From Maribacter litopenaei (GTDB lineage Bacteria > Bacteroidota > Bacteroidia > Flavobacteriales > Flavobacteriaceae): DNA of 64,000 nt. Position numbers and translations under genes: made by a program. Shown piece by piece: positions 1 through 7,563 of the stretch. Each line of letters opens with the position of its first letter. Within the stretch, counting starts at the first letter, position 1. The stretch covers positions 1,733,001 to 1,797,000 of the forward strand of contig NZ_CP104205.1 of the NCBI RefSeq assembly GCF_025244665.1. Reading direction: 5' to 3'. The notes below the pieces were generated by a model. It saw nothing but the letters and a program-made list of their open reading frames with translations, was not told the DNA's origin and made no database searches.

Positions 1-259
1 CATAGGAATCTTCATAATATCCTTTCGCAGAATCACGACCTTGCTTATATCTTACTTCTTTGTTAAAATGAAATCCATCTATAGAAACTTGGATTGCTCT
101 TATATTTTTTGAATTTAGATATTCAGTTAGTTTTTCAGCCATTACAGTTTTCCCAGTTCCTTCAATTCCGTTTATTGCAATTCGGACTGGTTTTCTTTTG
201 TCTTTTTGAATGGATAAAATTCTGTTTGTTATAAGTTCAAATGTTTCTTTTTCGCTCAT
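1..259 (-). CDS. Uridine kinase-like P-loop NTPase (3' part outside the window)
   Basis: Reading from the ATG at 259, the translation begins MSEKETFELI and contains a Walker A box GIEGTGKT at about residues 30-37, followed by DGFHFNKEVRY, a motif typical of the uridine kinase/PRK family that phosphorylates small molecules such as nucleosides. The reading frame is open to the window edge, so the C-terminal part is missing. It is the sole visible gene of cassette A. The start codon is only about 20 nt inside the cassette boundary (GTTGGCAGTA), leaving no room for a promoter of its own, so expression probably depends on outside transcription. Family is fairly sure; substrate unknown. Confidence 0.75.
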   Translation of the reverse strand, partial: MSEKETFELITNRILSIQKDKRKPVRIAINGIEGTGKTVMAEKLTEYLNSKNIRAIQVSIDGFHFNKEVRYKQGRDSAKGYYEDSY

Positions 260-276
260 TGTTCTATATTACTGCC

Positions 277-401
277 AACGGATTGTGTATGATTAGTTGC
301 GGACTTTTCCAACGGAAAATGTCCGCCCGACTTTAAAGATAATTGATTGCAAAGGATTTCCATTTTGGGAAATCCCCCCGCAATTAATTATACACCGTGT
401 T
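277..401. repeat. Cassette spacer 1 (attC-like hairpin)
   Basis: On the plus strand the spacer runs from AAC (277-279) to GTT (399-401). Arms 285-302 and 378-395 pair over 18 bp with only two non-Watson-Crick pairs, both plus-strand G-T wobbles (G291, G296). Two inner hairpins occur, with stems TTTTCC/GGAAAA and GGATTT/AAATCC. The same sequence family is used in spacer 2. Confidence 0.8.
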
Positions 402-412
402 AGGCAACGTAT

Positions 413-1149
413 TTACTTCAATAAATTCAGTTCCGTACCGGTAAGAAATTCAATTGCTTTAACTGCTGCTTCTCTTGTTAAAATACCCCCTAAGGCTAAG
501 TCCACAAACTTGCCTTTAATGATTTCACTCCAATTCTTTTTATTCAGTTTTTTAGTCAAATCCTTTAGTTCCTCAATTTCATTGAAAATTATCTCCTGTC
601 CAAATCCTTGTTTAATTAGCATTTTCTCAAGGTTATTTAATTTTTCAAACACGGCGTCTTGACTTTTGTAAGAAAAATAATCTGATTCACTTTTAGTTTG
701 GCTTTCAGATAGATACCAATCAAATAGTTCTTTAAATGGTTTCAAGAAGTAGAAATTGAAACCGTCCTGCTGTTCATGATAATTATGTCCTCTGCTGTAC
801 CATTTCCATGACAAATCAATGTAATGTGCAGAAACTTTTCGCTGTTCTTTAAATTTTTTATTTATCAGAAAGTACCCAAAAGCACCTTGTAAATCTGGTG
901 TAATTAAACTGTCAATAATATCACGTTTGGTTCTTTCAGGAGATTGGTCATTTAATGGTTCCAATTGATGATATAAATCAGAATATTCCTCGGTTATTCT
1001 TTCCGAACTCGTCTAGAAATGTCCTGACTAATTAAAAAATTCATCAGCTGTGTCAACCTAGTTTTAACATCATTGTGCTGAGCGTATTCGACATCCAAAA
1101 AATAATCATGTGTTTTGGATTCTAATTCAGCAATATTAAGTTGTCTCAT
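413..1149 (-). CDS. Hypothetical cassette protein, frameshifted
   Basis: I do not recognise this family. The reading frame starts at ATG 1149 (MRQLNIAELE) and stops at about 994, while a second frame carries on from about 1010 to the TAA at 413. Changing TTCGG to TTCTGG near 1007 joins them as RRVLERITEEYSDLY, giving one soluble protein of about 245 residues, alpha-helical and rich in charged residues, with no signal peptide or membrane segment. It shares cassette B with the HEPN-like gene upstream (1217-1867) and is probably co-transcribed with it, about 70 nt apart. The break is one of many at the same motif and is likely a sequencing error, not decay. Confidence 0.6.
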
Positions 1150-1216
1150 AACTTCGCAGCAAATTGTCTATAATTTTATTTAAAATGGTTTAGATTGACT
1201 ATGCAGGCTAAATTCT

Positions 1217-1867
1217 TTATTTGTTACTCTCGGCACCTGGTATTTTTAAGTTATTCATAATCATTACTGCCATTTCTTTCTCTGAAAAAGTGTTAAAAAA
1301 CCCATTATATGCTCTTTGACCACATTTTTGTATTTTGCTTTCAACTTCCTTAATTAAAAATTTAACAAGAGATTCCGTTTTTTCGAGTTTTTTGTCATTA
1401 AATGAAATTATTTTGGACTGTCTATACCTAATTTGAGACTGACCATTGTCACCTTTTGGAATGGCTAAAAAAGCTATTCCAATTTCCCCTAATGTGTTTC
1501 CCCGATGAGCTATAAAATCATGCCTCAACGAAATCAAGTATTCATGAATTTTTCTATTCTTCTTTTTTTTACTAAACACTTGATTTGGTTCTAACTTTGG
1601 TCTTTTGGTTTTTGTCGAATCAGTAAAACACTTACCATATAAAGCTATCAAGGCGTAGGTCAAGGAAGACTTAATGTAATGGTTGGCAGGATTTGTTTTA
1701 AGAATCTTAATATATTCCAGCATTAGTCTTAAATCCTCTCGAATTGAGCAATAGGTGCTAAACTGTTTTGACATAAACCCAGGTACCGCAACAACATGAT
1801 TTTCTTCCCCATATTCTTGGATTGCTTTGGCTATTAGTTTAAAATATCTCTTTTGCTTTTTATTCAT
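1217..1867 (-). CDS. HEPN-like hypothetical protein
   Basis: A 216-residue soluble protein of unknown family. Near residue 115 it carries LRHDFIAHRG, which fits the R-x(4-6)-H signature of HEPN ribonucleases, found in toxins and abortive-infection proteins. The rest is helical with no signal peptide. It is the first gene of cassette B, and its ATG at 1867 lies about 20 nt inside the cassette end (GTTAGGCAACATATG), so no promoter fits in the cassette upstream of it. Together with its partner gene it could form a toxin-antitoxin or defence pair, but that is inference from one short motif; structure prediction would be needed to confirm the fold. Confidence 0.55.
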   Translation of the reverse strand: MNKKQKRYFKLIAKAIQEYGEENHVVAVPGFMSKQFSTYCSIREDLRLMLEYIKILKTNPANHYIKSSLTYALIALYGKCFTDSTKTKRPKLEPNQVFSKKKKNRKIHEYLISLRHDFIAHRGNTLGEIGIAFLAIPKGDNGQSQIRYRQSKIISFNDKKLEKTESLVKFLIKEVESKIQKCGQRAYNGFFNTFSEKEMAVMIMNNLKIPGAESNK

Positions 1868-1886
1868 GTAATCACATATGTTGCCT

Positions 1887-2010
1887 AACGATCCGTGTAT
1901 GATTAGTTGCGGACTTTTCCAACGGAAAATGTCCGCCTGACCTTAAAGATAGTTAATTGCAAGGATTTCCAATTTGGGAAATCCGACCGCAATTAATTAT
2001 ACACTGTGTT
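1887..2010. repeat. Cassette spacer 2 (attC-like hairpin)
   Basis: Runs from AAC (1887-1889) to GTT (2008-2010). Arms 1895-1912 and 1987-2004 pair over 18 bp with two plus-strand G-T wobbles (G1901, G1906). Nearly identical to spacer 1, yet it follows a different cassette. Confidence 0.8.
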
Positions 2011-2026
2011 ACCAACAGTATTTATT

Positions 2027-2491
2027 CTATTCAGTTATATTTAGGGTCATATGCGCGGGAATTTCTATTTCTCCAAATTGCGTATTCCCAGTATCAAACA
2101 CTGTCAAAAGATTAATTTTGTATAATCCTTTTTTTCTCGGTACAAAACTATATTCGAATCCATTTTCGGTCAGTCCATTATGAATTAACTTTTCTCGTTT
2201 GCCATCTGCCGAAAGTTGATAAACATTATATTCTCGTATCTTTTCCGTATTATAGAACTCAAAAGTCACTTTGTTTTCTTTTCCAGCTTGAAAAGTCGGT
2301 CGGTTTGCCGAACCAAAAACCTTTGAATTTAAAACTCTAAAATATTGTATACCGGAAATGGAATCGGTTAGTTTTTGATTTTCGGTTTCTAATTCAGCTA
2401 TTCGAGTATTCAATTCTGTTATTTTTTCATCATTACAGGAAGTAGAAATACTTAAGAATATGACAATTAGAATAAAAGCTGTTTTTTTCAT
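2027..2491 (-). CDS. Small coiled-coil lipoprotein
   Basis: The protein has 154 residues. It opens with a lipoprotein signal (MKKTAFILIV, lipobox ending STSC at about residue 19), so it is probably anchored in the outer membrane or periplasm. A short coiled coil follows (ITELNTRIAELETENQKL), then a beta-rich C-terminal half resembling an Ig-like domain. No known family is recognised. It is the only gene of cassette C, whose ends are GTTACCAACA in matching inverted copies. The ATG sits directly against the left boundary sequence (GTTACCAACAATATG), so the cassette supplies no promoter and at most a minimal leader. Function unknown. Confidence 0.7.
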   Translation of the reverse strand: MKKTAFILIVIFLSISTSCNDEKITELNTRIAELETENQKLTDSISGIQYFRVLNSKVFGSANRPTFQAGKENKVTFEFYNTEKIREYNVYQLSADGKREKLIHNGLTENGFEYSFVPRKKGLYKINLLTVFDTGNTQFGEIEIPAHMTLNITE

Positions 2492-2500
2492 ATTGTTGGT

Positions 2501-2980
2501 AACGCCGCGCTATGTGAAGTCCGGCGAATTTTATGGAAATATAGTGAAAACCATCAACGATGATACGGTTAACTGACGGGTTTGGGGTATTGTGAACCGT
2601 GTCATCGTTCATCGATAAGGCCACATTGTGGCCGTCTATCGTGGTTTTCACGGTATTGGGAATTAAATTTGTCGACCAGATTACATATAGCGTCCTGATA
2701 TGTCGAGTAGATAAGCCGTAGCGGCGGTATTTGCAAAGAGGTCCCTTATCCTACGGCCAATGTAATCTGGCATAGCGCGGCGATGATGTCGACTGGCTTT
2801 TGGTGCGGTAATTGCGCCAGCAATGCGACAAAAGTACGCCGCAGGCGTATTCGACATCATCGGTTAGTATATGAAAAGTAGGCGATTTCGAAGCACGAAA
2901 CTTTCGGTTAAGCACAAGCTTTATATGAGTAAAAAGCCTTGATTTTACTGCTGTTTCGCCTATTTTTTATATACATTGTT
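2501..2980. repeat. Cassette spacer 3: enlarged, three abutting hairpin elements
   Basis: This spacer is 480 bp instead of about 124 bp and has no ORF of note. It consists of three neighbours: element 1 (2504-2781) closed by perfect 11-bp arms GCCGCGCTATG/CATAGCGCGGC; element 2 (2782-2861) closed by perfect 11-bp arms GATGATGTCGA/TCGACATCATC; element 3 (2862-2977), an ordinary spacer body with arms 2867-2884 and 2957-2974 and G-T wobbles at G2873 and G2878. Element 1 contains nested stems: 2544-2553/2642-2651 (10 bp), 2556-2570/2595-2609 (14 of 15), 2676-2686/2760-2770 (11 bp) and 2715-2721/2751-2757. Elements 1 and 2 touch without a gap. Confidence 0.75.
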
Positions 2981-3109
2981 ATGCCCTTTTTTTTATTTTT
3001 CACGTTCTGTTTTTAGCGTTGGCAAAGACATACTCTTTTACAATTTCAGGCTTGCGTGTTGGCTTGTGCGAATTGTAAATGTGTATGGCTTTAAGCGTTG
3101 GCTATTCAG

Positions 3110-3904
3110 TTACTTGCTCAATTTTAAAATCCTAAATGCTCCTTGAATTACCAAACCAAAAACAATTGTTCCAATAATTAAGTCAGGTTTGCTTGAGTTC
3201 AACCAATTTACCAAAAGTCCAGCGATTATAACTCCCAAATTTATGATAACATCATTTGAGGTAAAAATCATACTCGCTTTCATATGAGCCTCTTCTTTAC
3301 TCTTTGACTTTTGCAAAATGTAAAGGCAAATTCCATTTGCGATAAGTGCAAAAATCGAAACAATAATCATAGTTGAAAAGTCGGGAAGTTTCTCGTCTCC
3401 GAAAAATCTCCTTAAAACTTCCACAAATCCAATAATCGCAAGTGTTATTTGAAAATACCCAGCAAGTTTTGCAATCCGTTTTTTCTTAATCAACGTTCCT
3501 CCAACCGCAAACAAGCTAATTCCGTAGACGAAACTGTCGGCAAGCATATCTAAACTATCAGCAACAAGTCCCATTGATTTTGAGATTATTCCTGTTGTCA
3601 TTTCGATAAGGAAAAAGGCAAAATTGATAGCAAGTACAGACCAAAGTAGCTTTTTTTGGTTTGCATTTTCATTAAATGCCGTTTGGTTGGTCTGTTCGGT
3701 CGAAATTTTCTTCCCGCCTAAATTTAGTTCGATAACGGACTTTTCGATTTGGTCGGTTTCTCCGCTGTGAAAAACGGTCAATTTTCGGTTTGGAATATCA
3801 AAGTCCAAATTTGCAATACTTGAAATTTCGTCCAGTTTCATTCGGATTAAATTTTCCTCTGAAGGACAATCCATTTTGGTTATTTCAAAGATTGTTTTTT
3901 GCAT
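3110..3904 (-). CDS. CDF-like cation transporter with N-terminal metal-binding-like domain
   Basis: The first 65 residues resemble a heavy-metal-associated fold (MQKTIFEITKMDCPSEENL, with a single cysteine). A membrane domain of about six helices follows, including GLVADSLDMLADSF, the acidic helix typical of cation diffusion facilitators that export divalent metals by proton antiport. I chose the ATG at 3904, 6 nt after the stop of the preceding GDCCVxC gene, rather than an upstream TTG inside that gene. It is the last gene of the ArsR-MerTP-GDCCVxC operon in cassette D, which argues for heavy-metal or mercury-type export. The 3' region 2981-3109 is untranslated. Confidence 0.75.
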   Translation of the reverse strand: MQKTIFEITKMDCPSEENLIRMKLDEISSIANLDFDIPNRKLTVFHSGETDQIEKSVIELNLGGKKISTEQTNQTAFNENANQKKLLWSVLAINFAFFLIEMTTGIISKSMGLVADSLDMLADSFVYGISLFAVGGTLIKKKRIAKLAGYFQITLAIIGFVEVLRRFFGDEKLPDFSTMIIVSIFALIANGICLYILQKSKSKEEAHMKASMIFTSNDVIINLGVIIAGLLVNWLNSSKPDLIIGTIVFGLVIQGAFRILKLSK

Positions 3905-3909
3905 ATCTA

Positions 3910-4116
3910 TTAACAGCAACTTTTATTTTCTTGAATTGGTGGACAAGGCACAGTACCATATGAACAATAAACACAACAATCTCCCTCTTTTGGCTTTAAA
4001 ACCTGCTTACAATTTTCGCATTCGTAGAAAAATTGACAAGCGTTTGTTGGCATATCTTCCACTTTTTTATGTCCGCAGTTTGGACAAGTGATTTCAGACT
4101 TTAATATAGTTTCCAT
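3910..4116 (-). CDS. GDCCVxC domain protein
   Basis: A 68-residue cysteine-rich protein with three cysteine clusters: CPNCGHKK near residue 11, CENCKQ near 33 and GDCCVYCSYG near 46, and a CC pair at the C terminus. The GDCCVxC motif defines a small family found beside mercuric transport genes in Bacteroidota, presumably a cytoplasmic metal-binding or trafficking protein. It sits 5 nt downstream of merTP and 6 nt upstream of the CDF-like transporter, clearly within one operon. No signal peptide. The exact role in the family is not established; family assignment is confident because the diagnostic motif is intact. Confidence 0.85.
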   Translation of the reverse strand: METILKSEITCPNCGHKKVEDMPTNACQFFYECENCKQVLKPKEGDCCVYCSYGTVPCPPIQENKSCC

Positions 4117-4121
4117 TAATT

Positions 4122-4715
4122 TTATTTTTTGTCGGTTACTTTATAACCCGTTGAATTAATTGCTTTCTCAATTTCCGTTTCACTGGTTTTGATTCTATCA
4201 AATTCAATGATTGCGTTTCCATTTTCGTAAGACGCTTTTGAGTTTACAATTCCATTGAGTTTATTTACTTCGTGATTGACATGTTCTTCGCAACTCGCAC
4301 AAGTCATTCCGCTGATTTTAAATTCCGTTGTTTTAATGTCCGATTTGTCAACTACGATTACTTGCTTTTCTGTATTTGGATAAAAAATTCCTGAATAGTA
4401 TGGGAAAGCCAACATCACAATTGCAAATACAGTTACAATTCCTAAAAATTTCTTTGATTGTATAAATTTTGGTTTCTCGTCCGTTTCACATTCGCAGTCA
4501 ATTTCTTTTTGAGGTTTTAGTTTTTGATACCAAGCAAAACCAAGAACTAAAATTGTAAGTCCGATTAAATAAGGTCTAAAAGGTTCTATCCAAGAAAATG
4601 TTGAAGCAATTCCGCTTGTTCCTGCAATTAAAGCCAAAACTGGTGTAATACAGCATAAAGAAGCTGTAATTGCAGTTAACAAACCTGCACCAATTAATTT
4701 GTTTTCACTTTTCAT
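4122..4715 (-). CDS. merTP: Mercuric transport protein MerTP
   Basis: A 197-residue fusion. The N-terminal MerT-like part has three membrane helices, with the cysteine pair in SLCCITPV (about residues 20-25) that takes mercuric ion across the inner membrane. The C-terminal MerP-like HMA domain carries GMTCASCEEHV at about residues 136-146. In MerT/MerP systems the pair hands Hg(II) to a cytoplasmic reductase. No merA is visible in this cassette; instead the operon ends in a CDF-like exporter, so substrate could be another soft metal. The start overlaps the arsR stop by 4 nt (ATGA), indicating translational coupling. Confidence 0.85.
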   Translation of the reverse strand: MKSENKLIGAGLLTAITASLCCITPVLALIAGTSGIASTFSWIEPFRPYLIGLTILVLGFAWYQKLKPQKEIDCECETDEKPKFIQSKKFLGIVTVFAIVMLAFPYYSGIFYPNTEKQVIVVDKSDIKTTEFKISGMTCASCEEHVNHEVNKLNGIVNSKASYENGNAIIEFDRIKTSETEIEKAINSTGYKVTDKK

Positions 4716-5086
4716 ATCGTTTCTAAAATTTTGTTTTTATCAAGTATCTCAAAGAATGGATTTAGCATTTTTTCGTATTCAGCCGTGAGTGAATAAAAAA
4801 TCGTTTGGGCTTCTCTATCGGTTTCCAATAGATTTCGGTCTTTCATTTTTCTCAAATGTTGAGAAATAGCAGAAATATTCATTCCGAGAATATCGCTCAA
4901 ATCACAAACGCAAAGTCTTTTTTCTTCAAATAGCAGGTAAAGAATTTTCAGTCGAATGCTATTTCCGACTAATGAAAGTCCGTTTGCTAAATAGTCGAAG
5001 GATTCGTTTAATTCCGAAACTGTGTCTTTGCAACGATTTATTTGTTCAATATCGGCTTGTTGTCTTATGCAAGAGTTATTATCCAT
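4712..5086 (-). CDS. ArsR/SmtB-family metal-responsive repressor
   Basis: A 124-residue winged-helix regulator. The metal-sensing motif CVCDL (residues 57-61) precedes the recognition helix (MNISAISQHLRKMK), as in ArsR/CadC/CmtR proteins that leave DNA when they bind As, Cd, Pb or Hg. It is first in the four-gene cassette D operon, overlapping merTP by 4 nt. Its own upstream region carries a promoter and an overlapping palindrome (next entry), so autoregulation of the operon is likely. The cassette therefore brings its own control, unlike most neighbours. Family assignment is firm; metal specificity is inferred from context. Confidence 0.9.
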   Translation of the reverse strand: MDNNSCIRQQADIEQINRCKDTVSELNESFDYLANGLSLVGNSIRLKILYLLFEEKRLCVCDLSDILGMNISAISQHLRKMKDRNLLETDREAQTIFYSLTAEYEKMLNPFFEILDKNKILETI

Positions 5087-5090
5087 AAAA

Positions 5091-5131
5091 CAAAGTTACG
5101 GTTATTTGTTATTTAAGCAAATACTTAAATA
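5091..5131 (-). promoter_or_regulatory. Promoter and ArsR operator of the metal operon
   Basis: On the minus strand a -7 box TAACTTTG (5098-5091) lies 19 nt downstream of a -33 TTG (5120-5118). A perfect 8-bp inverted repeat TATTTAAG/CTTAAATA (5110-5117 and 5124-5131) has that TTG in its 6-nt loop. Repressor binding would block the -33 element. Confidence 0.65.
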
Positions 5132-5246
5132 CATAATTTTCAAGCGTTCGAAGAAAATAGCTCTTTTGGTTTTTTTGTATTGGCTTTCGTGTCGGCAAAA
5201 ACCAAATGTGCTATTTGTGCGGTTGGCTTTTTTTTTAATTGGGCAT

Positions 5247-5371
5247 AACGGTCTTGGCTATGGTTTCGTTGCGTGAAAATCCGCGAGGATTTTCCGCCGT
5301 AAACCGAAGATAGCAAATTTGCGAGGACTTTCCGAGAGGAAAGTCAGAAGCAATGAACTATAGCCGTTGTT
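5247..5371. repeat. Cassette spacer 4 (attC-like hairpin)
   Basis: AAC 5247-5249 to GTT 5369-5371, 125 bp. Arms 5256-5272 and 5350-5365 pair with two plus-strand G-T wobbles (G5262, G5268) and one bulged T. Inner hairpins GAAAATCC/GGATTTTC and GGACTTTCC/GGAAAGTC. Practically the same spacer occurs at 6288-6412 and 8811-8935. Confidence 0.8.
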
Positions 5372-5825
5372 AGGCAACGTTTTTTTTATTTATTCGGTCA
5401 ACTAAAAATCCAATTCCGATTGAACTTGGAATTGTTATCCAGCCATAAAATAACAAACTTATTCCAGTCATTGCAATTCCGTAAATCAGCATTTCCCATA
5501 TTTGAGCTGGTGGGTCGTCTAAAGAACCAGTACAATTTCCAGTAGTCCAATAACAAATATTCATTCCGATATTCAGCAAAATCCAACATAAATAATGTGA
5601 AACCGTTCCAGTCAAAAGTCCGATTAAAATTAGTTTTCCGTTTCTGTTTTCAGTCGATTTTTTAAAAATGAGTTTCCAAAAATAAAATCCGCAGACGAAA
5701 GCTGAAATTGGTGCTCCAATTGCTAAAATCCAGTAACCGTTTCCAATTGCAGAATACGCAATATAAATTCCGAGTATAAGTCCGATAATTGAATTTAGTA
5801 TTCCGAATTTGATTGCGTTACTCAT
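5370..5825 (-). CDS. Small four-helix membrane protein, copy 1
   Basis: A 151-residue protein with about four hydrophobic segments (near residues 8-28, 30-50, 65-85 and 110-140), predicted inner-membrane and of unknown family. It is the only gene of cassette E. Gene plus downstream spacer recur without visible change at 8811-9409. The ATG at 5825 lies about 17 nt inside the cassette end (GTTAGGCAACATTTG) with an A-rich leader and no internal promoter. The last codons run to the GTT core of spacer 4, so the coding region nearly fills the cassette. Confidence 0.75.
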   Translation of the reverse strand: MSNAIKFGILNSIIGLILGIYIAYSAIGNGYWILAIGAPISAFVCGFYFWKLIFKKSTENRNGKLILIGLLTGTVSHYLCWILLNIGMNICYWTTGNCTGSLDDPPAQIWEMLIYGIAMTGISLLFYGWITIPSSIGIGFLVDRINKKNVA

Positions 5826-5841
5826 TTTTCAAATGTTGCCT

Positions 5842-5962
5842 AACGAGTTTGTATAACGCAAGTAGCGTGATTTGTCATTGTTTTTCGGAAACAATTTACG
5901 CATTTTGCAGGAAACTTATTTAAGTTAATTAACTCGTAGCGCTATTTGTGTTATACGTTGTT
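5842..5962. repeat. Cassette spacer 5 (attC-like hairpin)
   Basis: AAC 5842-5844 to GTT 5960-5962, 121 bp. Arms 5851-5867 and 5940-5956 pair over 17 bp with two plus-strand G-T wobbles (G5858, G5862). The loop sequence is unlike the other spacers. Confidence 0.78.
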
Positions 5963-6287
5963 ATACTTCGTGCTCTTTCTATTGAGGTATTTGCGTCAGC
6001 GTCTTTGATTACGTCTTGCGGGACAGAGTAATCAAACTCGATTGTTGATCGAATTACAATGTACGTTTTGCTCGGAGCAAGAGTGAATTCGGAATATAAG
6101 AGAATTTTCAGTTTGTTTTTCAGGGTTATAGTTCGCGTTTGAGTGAATTATTCAACAAACTAATTCAAGACCATTTAGGGTTATTTTCGGAGCAAGAGTG
6201 GGAGAAAACTTTTGGGGCCAATGGTATCATTTTAAAAAAATAAGAATTGCTTACCATGATTCACAGTGAACAAGAAGCATGAAGTAT
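5963..6287. other. Cassette F: no protein-coding gene visible
   Basis: This 325-bp cassette body lies between the cores GTT (5960-5962) and AAC (6288-6290), with proper cassette ends ATACTTC/GAAGTAT. The longest ATG-started frames I can translate on the coding-orientation strand are of about 10 and 30 codons, with no recognisable product. The phrase CGGAGCAAGAGTG occurs twice (near 6075 and 6188). It may be a decayed cassette, a regulatory insert or a small-RNA gene; nothing in the sequence decides. Confidence 0.55.
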
Positions 6288-6412
6288 AACGTGTTTGGCT
6301 ATGGTTTCGTTGCGTGAAAATCCGCGAGGATTTTCCGCCGTAAACCGAAGATAGCAAATTTGCGAGGACTTTCCGAGAGGAAAGTCAGAAGCAATGAACT
6401 ATAGCCGTTGTT
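6288..6412. repeat. Cassette spacer 6 (same family as 4 and 8)
   Basis: AAC 6288-6290 to GTT 6410-6412, 125 bp. Identical to spacer 4 across the hairpin and different only in the bases next to the cores (GTGTTTGG instead of GGTCTTGG). It follows cassette G, whose gene is unrelated to that of cassettes E and I. Confidence 0.8.
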
Positions 6413-6420
6413 GCCTGTAG

Positions 6421-7408
6421 TTATTTATATTTTTTCATATAGTATTCAAAAGTTTCATAGACTTGTTCTAAAGCTGAAAAGTTTACAAATAAATGCCATT
6501 CTTTTCCATAATCACTTTCCAGTCCGTGCAATATCATATCTCGGTCTTCTTTAAAACGTCTCCGTAAAAAGTCCAATCGCTGTTTTAGATTAATGTTAAT
6601 ATTTTTTAATGGGTCAATGTTGTCACGTTTAAAGTCCCAATCTCCGGTCAATAATTTGTATTTCGTATCGCTTATTTCATAATCTGGTTTCCAGGAAATT
6701 TTACGCAAATAACTGTCTAATGAATTAAATTCTTGATTTAAATCAATTTCAAGGTTTTGTTTGTCAATTAAATATTGTCCTAAAGTTCTAACTATTCCCT
6801 CAATAGATGTTAGTATTAATAAATTACAAGCTCTGTACGATTTAATTTCATACGTTTTACAAATTTCAAGAAGTGTTCCTTTGAAATTTTTTAGCAGTTC
6901 CAATTTTTTAAAATATGGAAGAATTGTGTTTTTAAATTGAGAATAAGAGTCTCGGTAAATAACTTGATAAATCCTCAATTTTAAAATTGTTTGTAGCAAT
7001 ATTTAATGCATCATAATATCTTAAGTTATCAATCCAAAACAGGTCGTATTTAATACTGCCATAATATGAATTTGCAATTATAAATGACGTGTCTATATCA
7101 AGATTACTAATTGGAATTATCCCTTGATTTTTAAAATGGTTTACGATTTTTTCTTTATCCAATTGATGAGCCAAATAACCTACGTAATCCGAAAGCCGTT
7201 TTAAACTCCTTTTAATTCTTTGTTCTTTGTAAAAGGAAATTTTTTCTGACTCTTTGTGTGGCATTTCAACTAATTGGATTGAATGATTGAAACATACATT
7301 GATGAATTTTTTTAATGTTTCTTCTCTTTCTAAATATTGTTTTGGGTCATTCTCTGTAAAAATGTCCGAAGTCAATTTTTTATCTAATTCTCCAATTGTA
7401 ATATCCAT
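6421..7408 (-). CDS. HEPN-like hypothetical protein, frameshifted
   Basis: Two overlapping frames (6932-7408 and 6421-6999) join into one protein of about 325 residues when CCGAGACT near 6938 is read as CCAGACT, giving YLPDSYSQF. The family is unrecognised. Near the C terminus is RDMILHGLE, which matches the R-x4-H signature seen in ApeA-like and related HEPN domains, so an RNase-type defence or stress role is possible. No signal peptide or membrane segment. Sole gene of cassette G; the ATG is about 20 nt from the cassette boundary GTTGCCTGTA, so no own promoter. The break is at the motif behind most frameshifts in this window. Confidence 0.55.
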
Positions 7409-7425
7409 TTCGTTTAATTACAGGC

Positions 7426-7549
7426 AACGGTTTTGTATATGAAAAGTAGCGGGTTTTGCTCACGGACTTTTCGGTTTTGTACTGACCATAAATTTACGGA
7501 AATCACTTTGATTTAAGCACTTAATCCGCTATTTTTTATATACGTTGTT
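7426..7549. repeat. Cassette spacer 7 (attC-like hairpin)
   Basis: AAC 7426-7428 to GTT 7547-7549, 124 bp. Arms 7435-7452 and 7526-7543 pair over 18 bp with two plus-strand G-T wobbles (G7441, G7446). Same arm family as spacer 9 and element 3 of spacer 3. Confidence 0.8.
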
Positions 7550-7563
7550 AGCCACAGTACTTT

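Noticed and set aside
297..662. Plus-strand ORF across spacer 1 and cassette B
   Set aside because: Runs through the hairpin spacer and antisense to the better-supported minus-strand gene; no recognisable protein features.
2501..2862. Group II intron, retron or tRNA cluster in the structured spacer
   Set aside because: No reverse transcriptase, no intron domain V/VI signature and no tRNA-like cloverleaf with T-arm consensus could be found.
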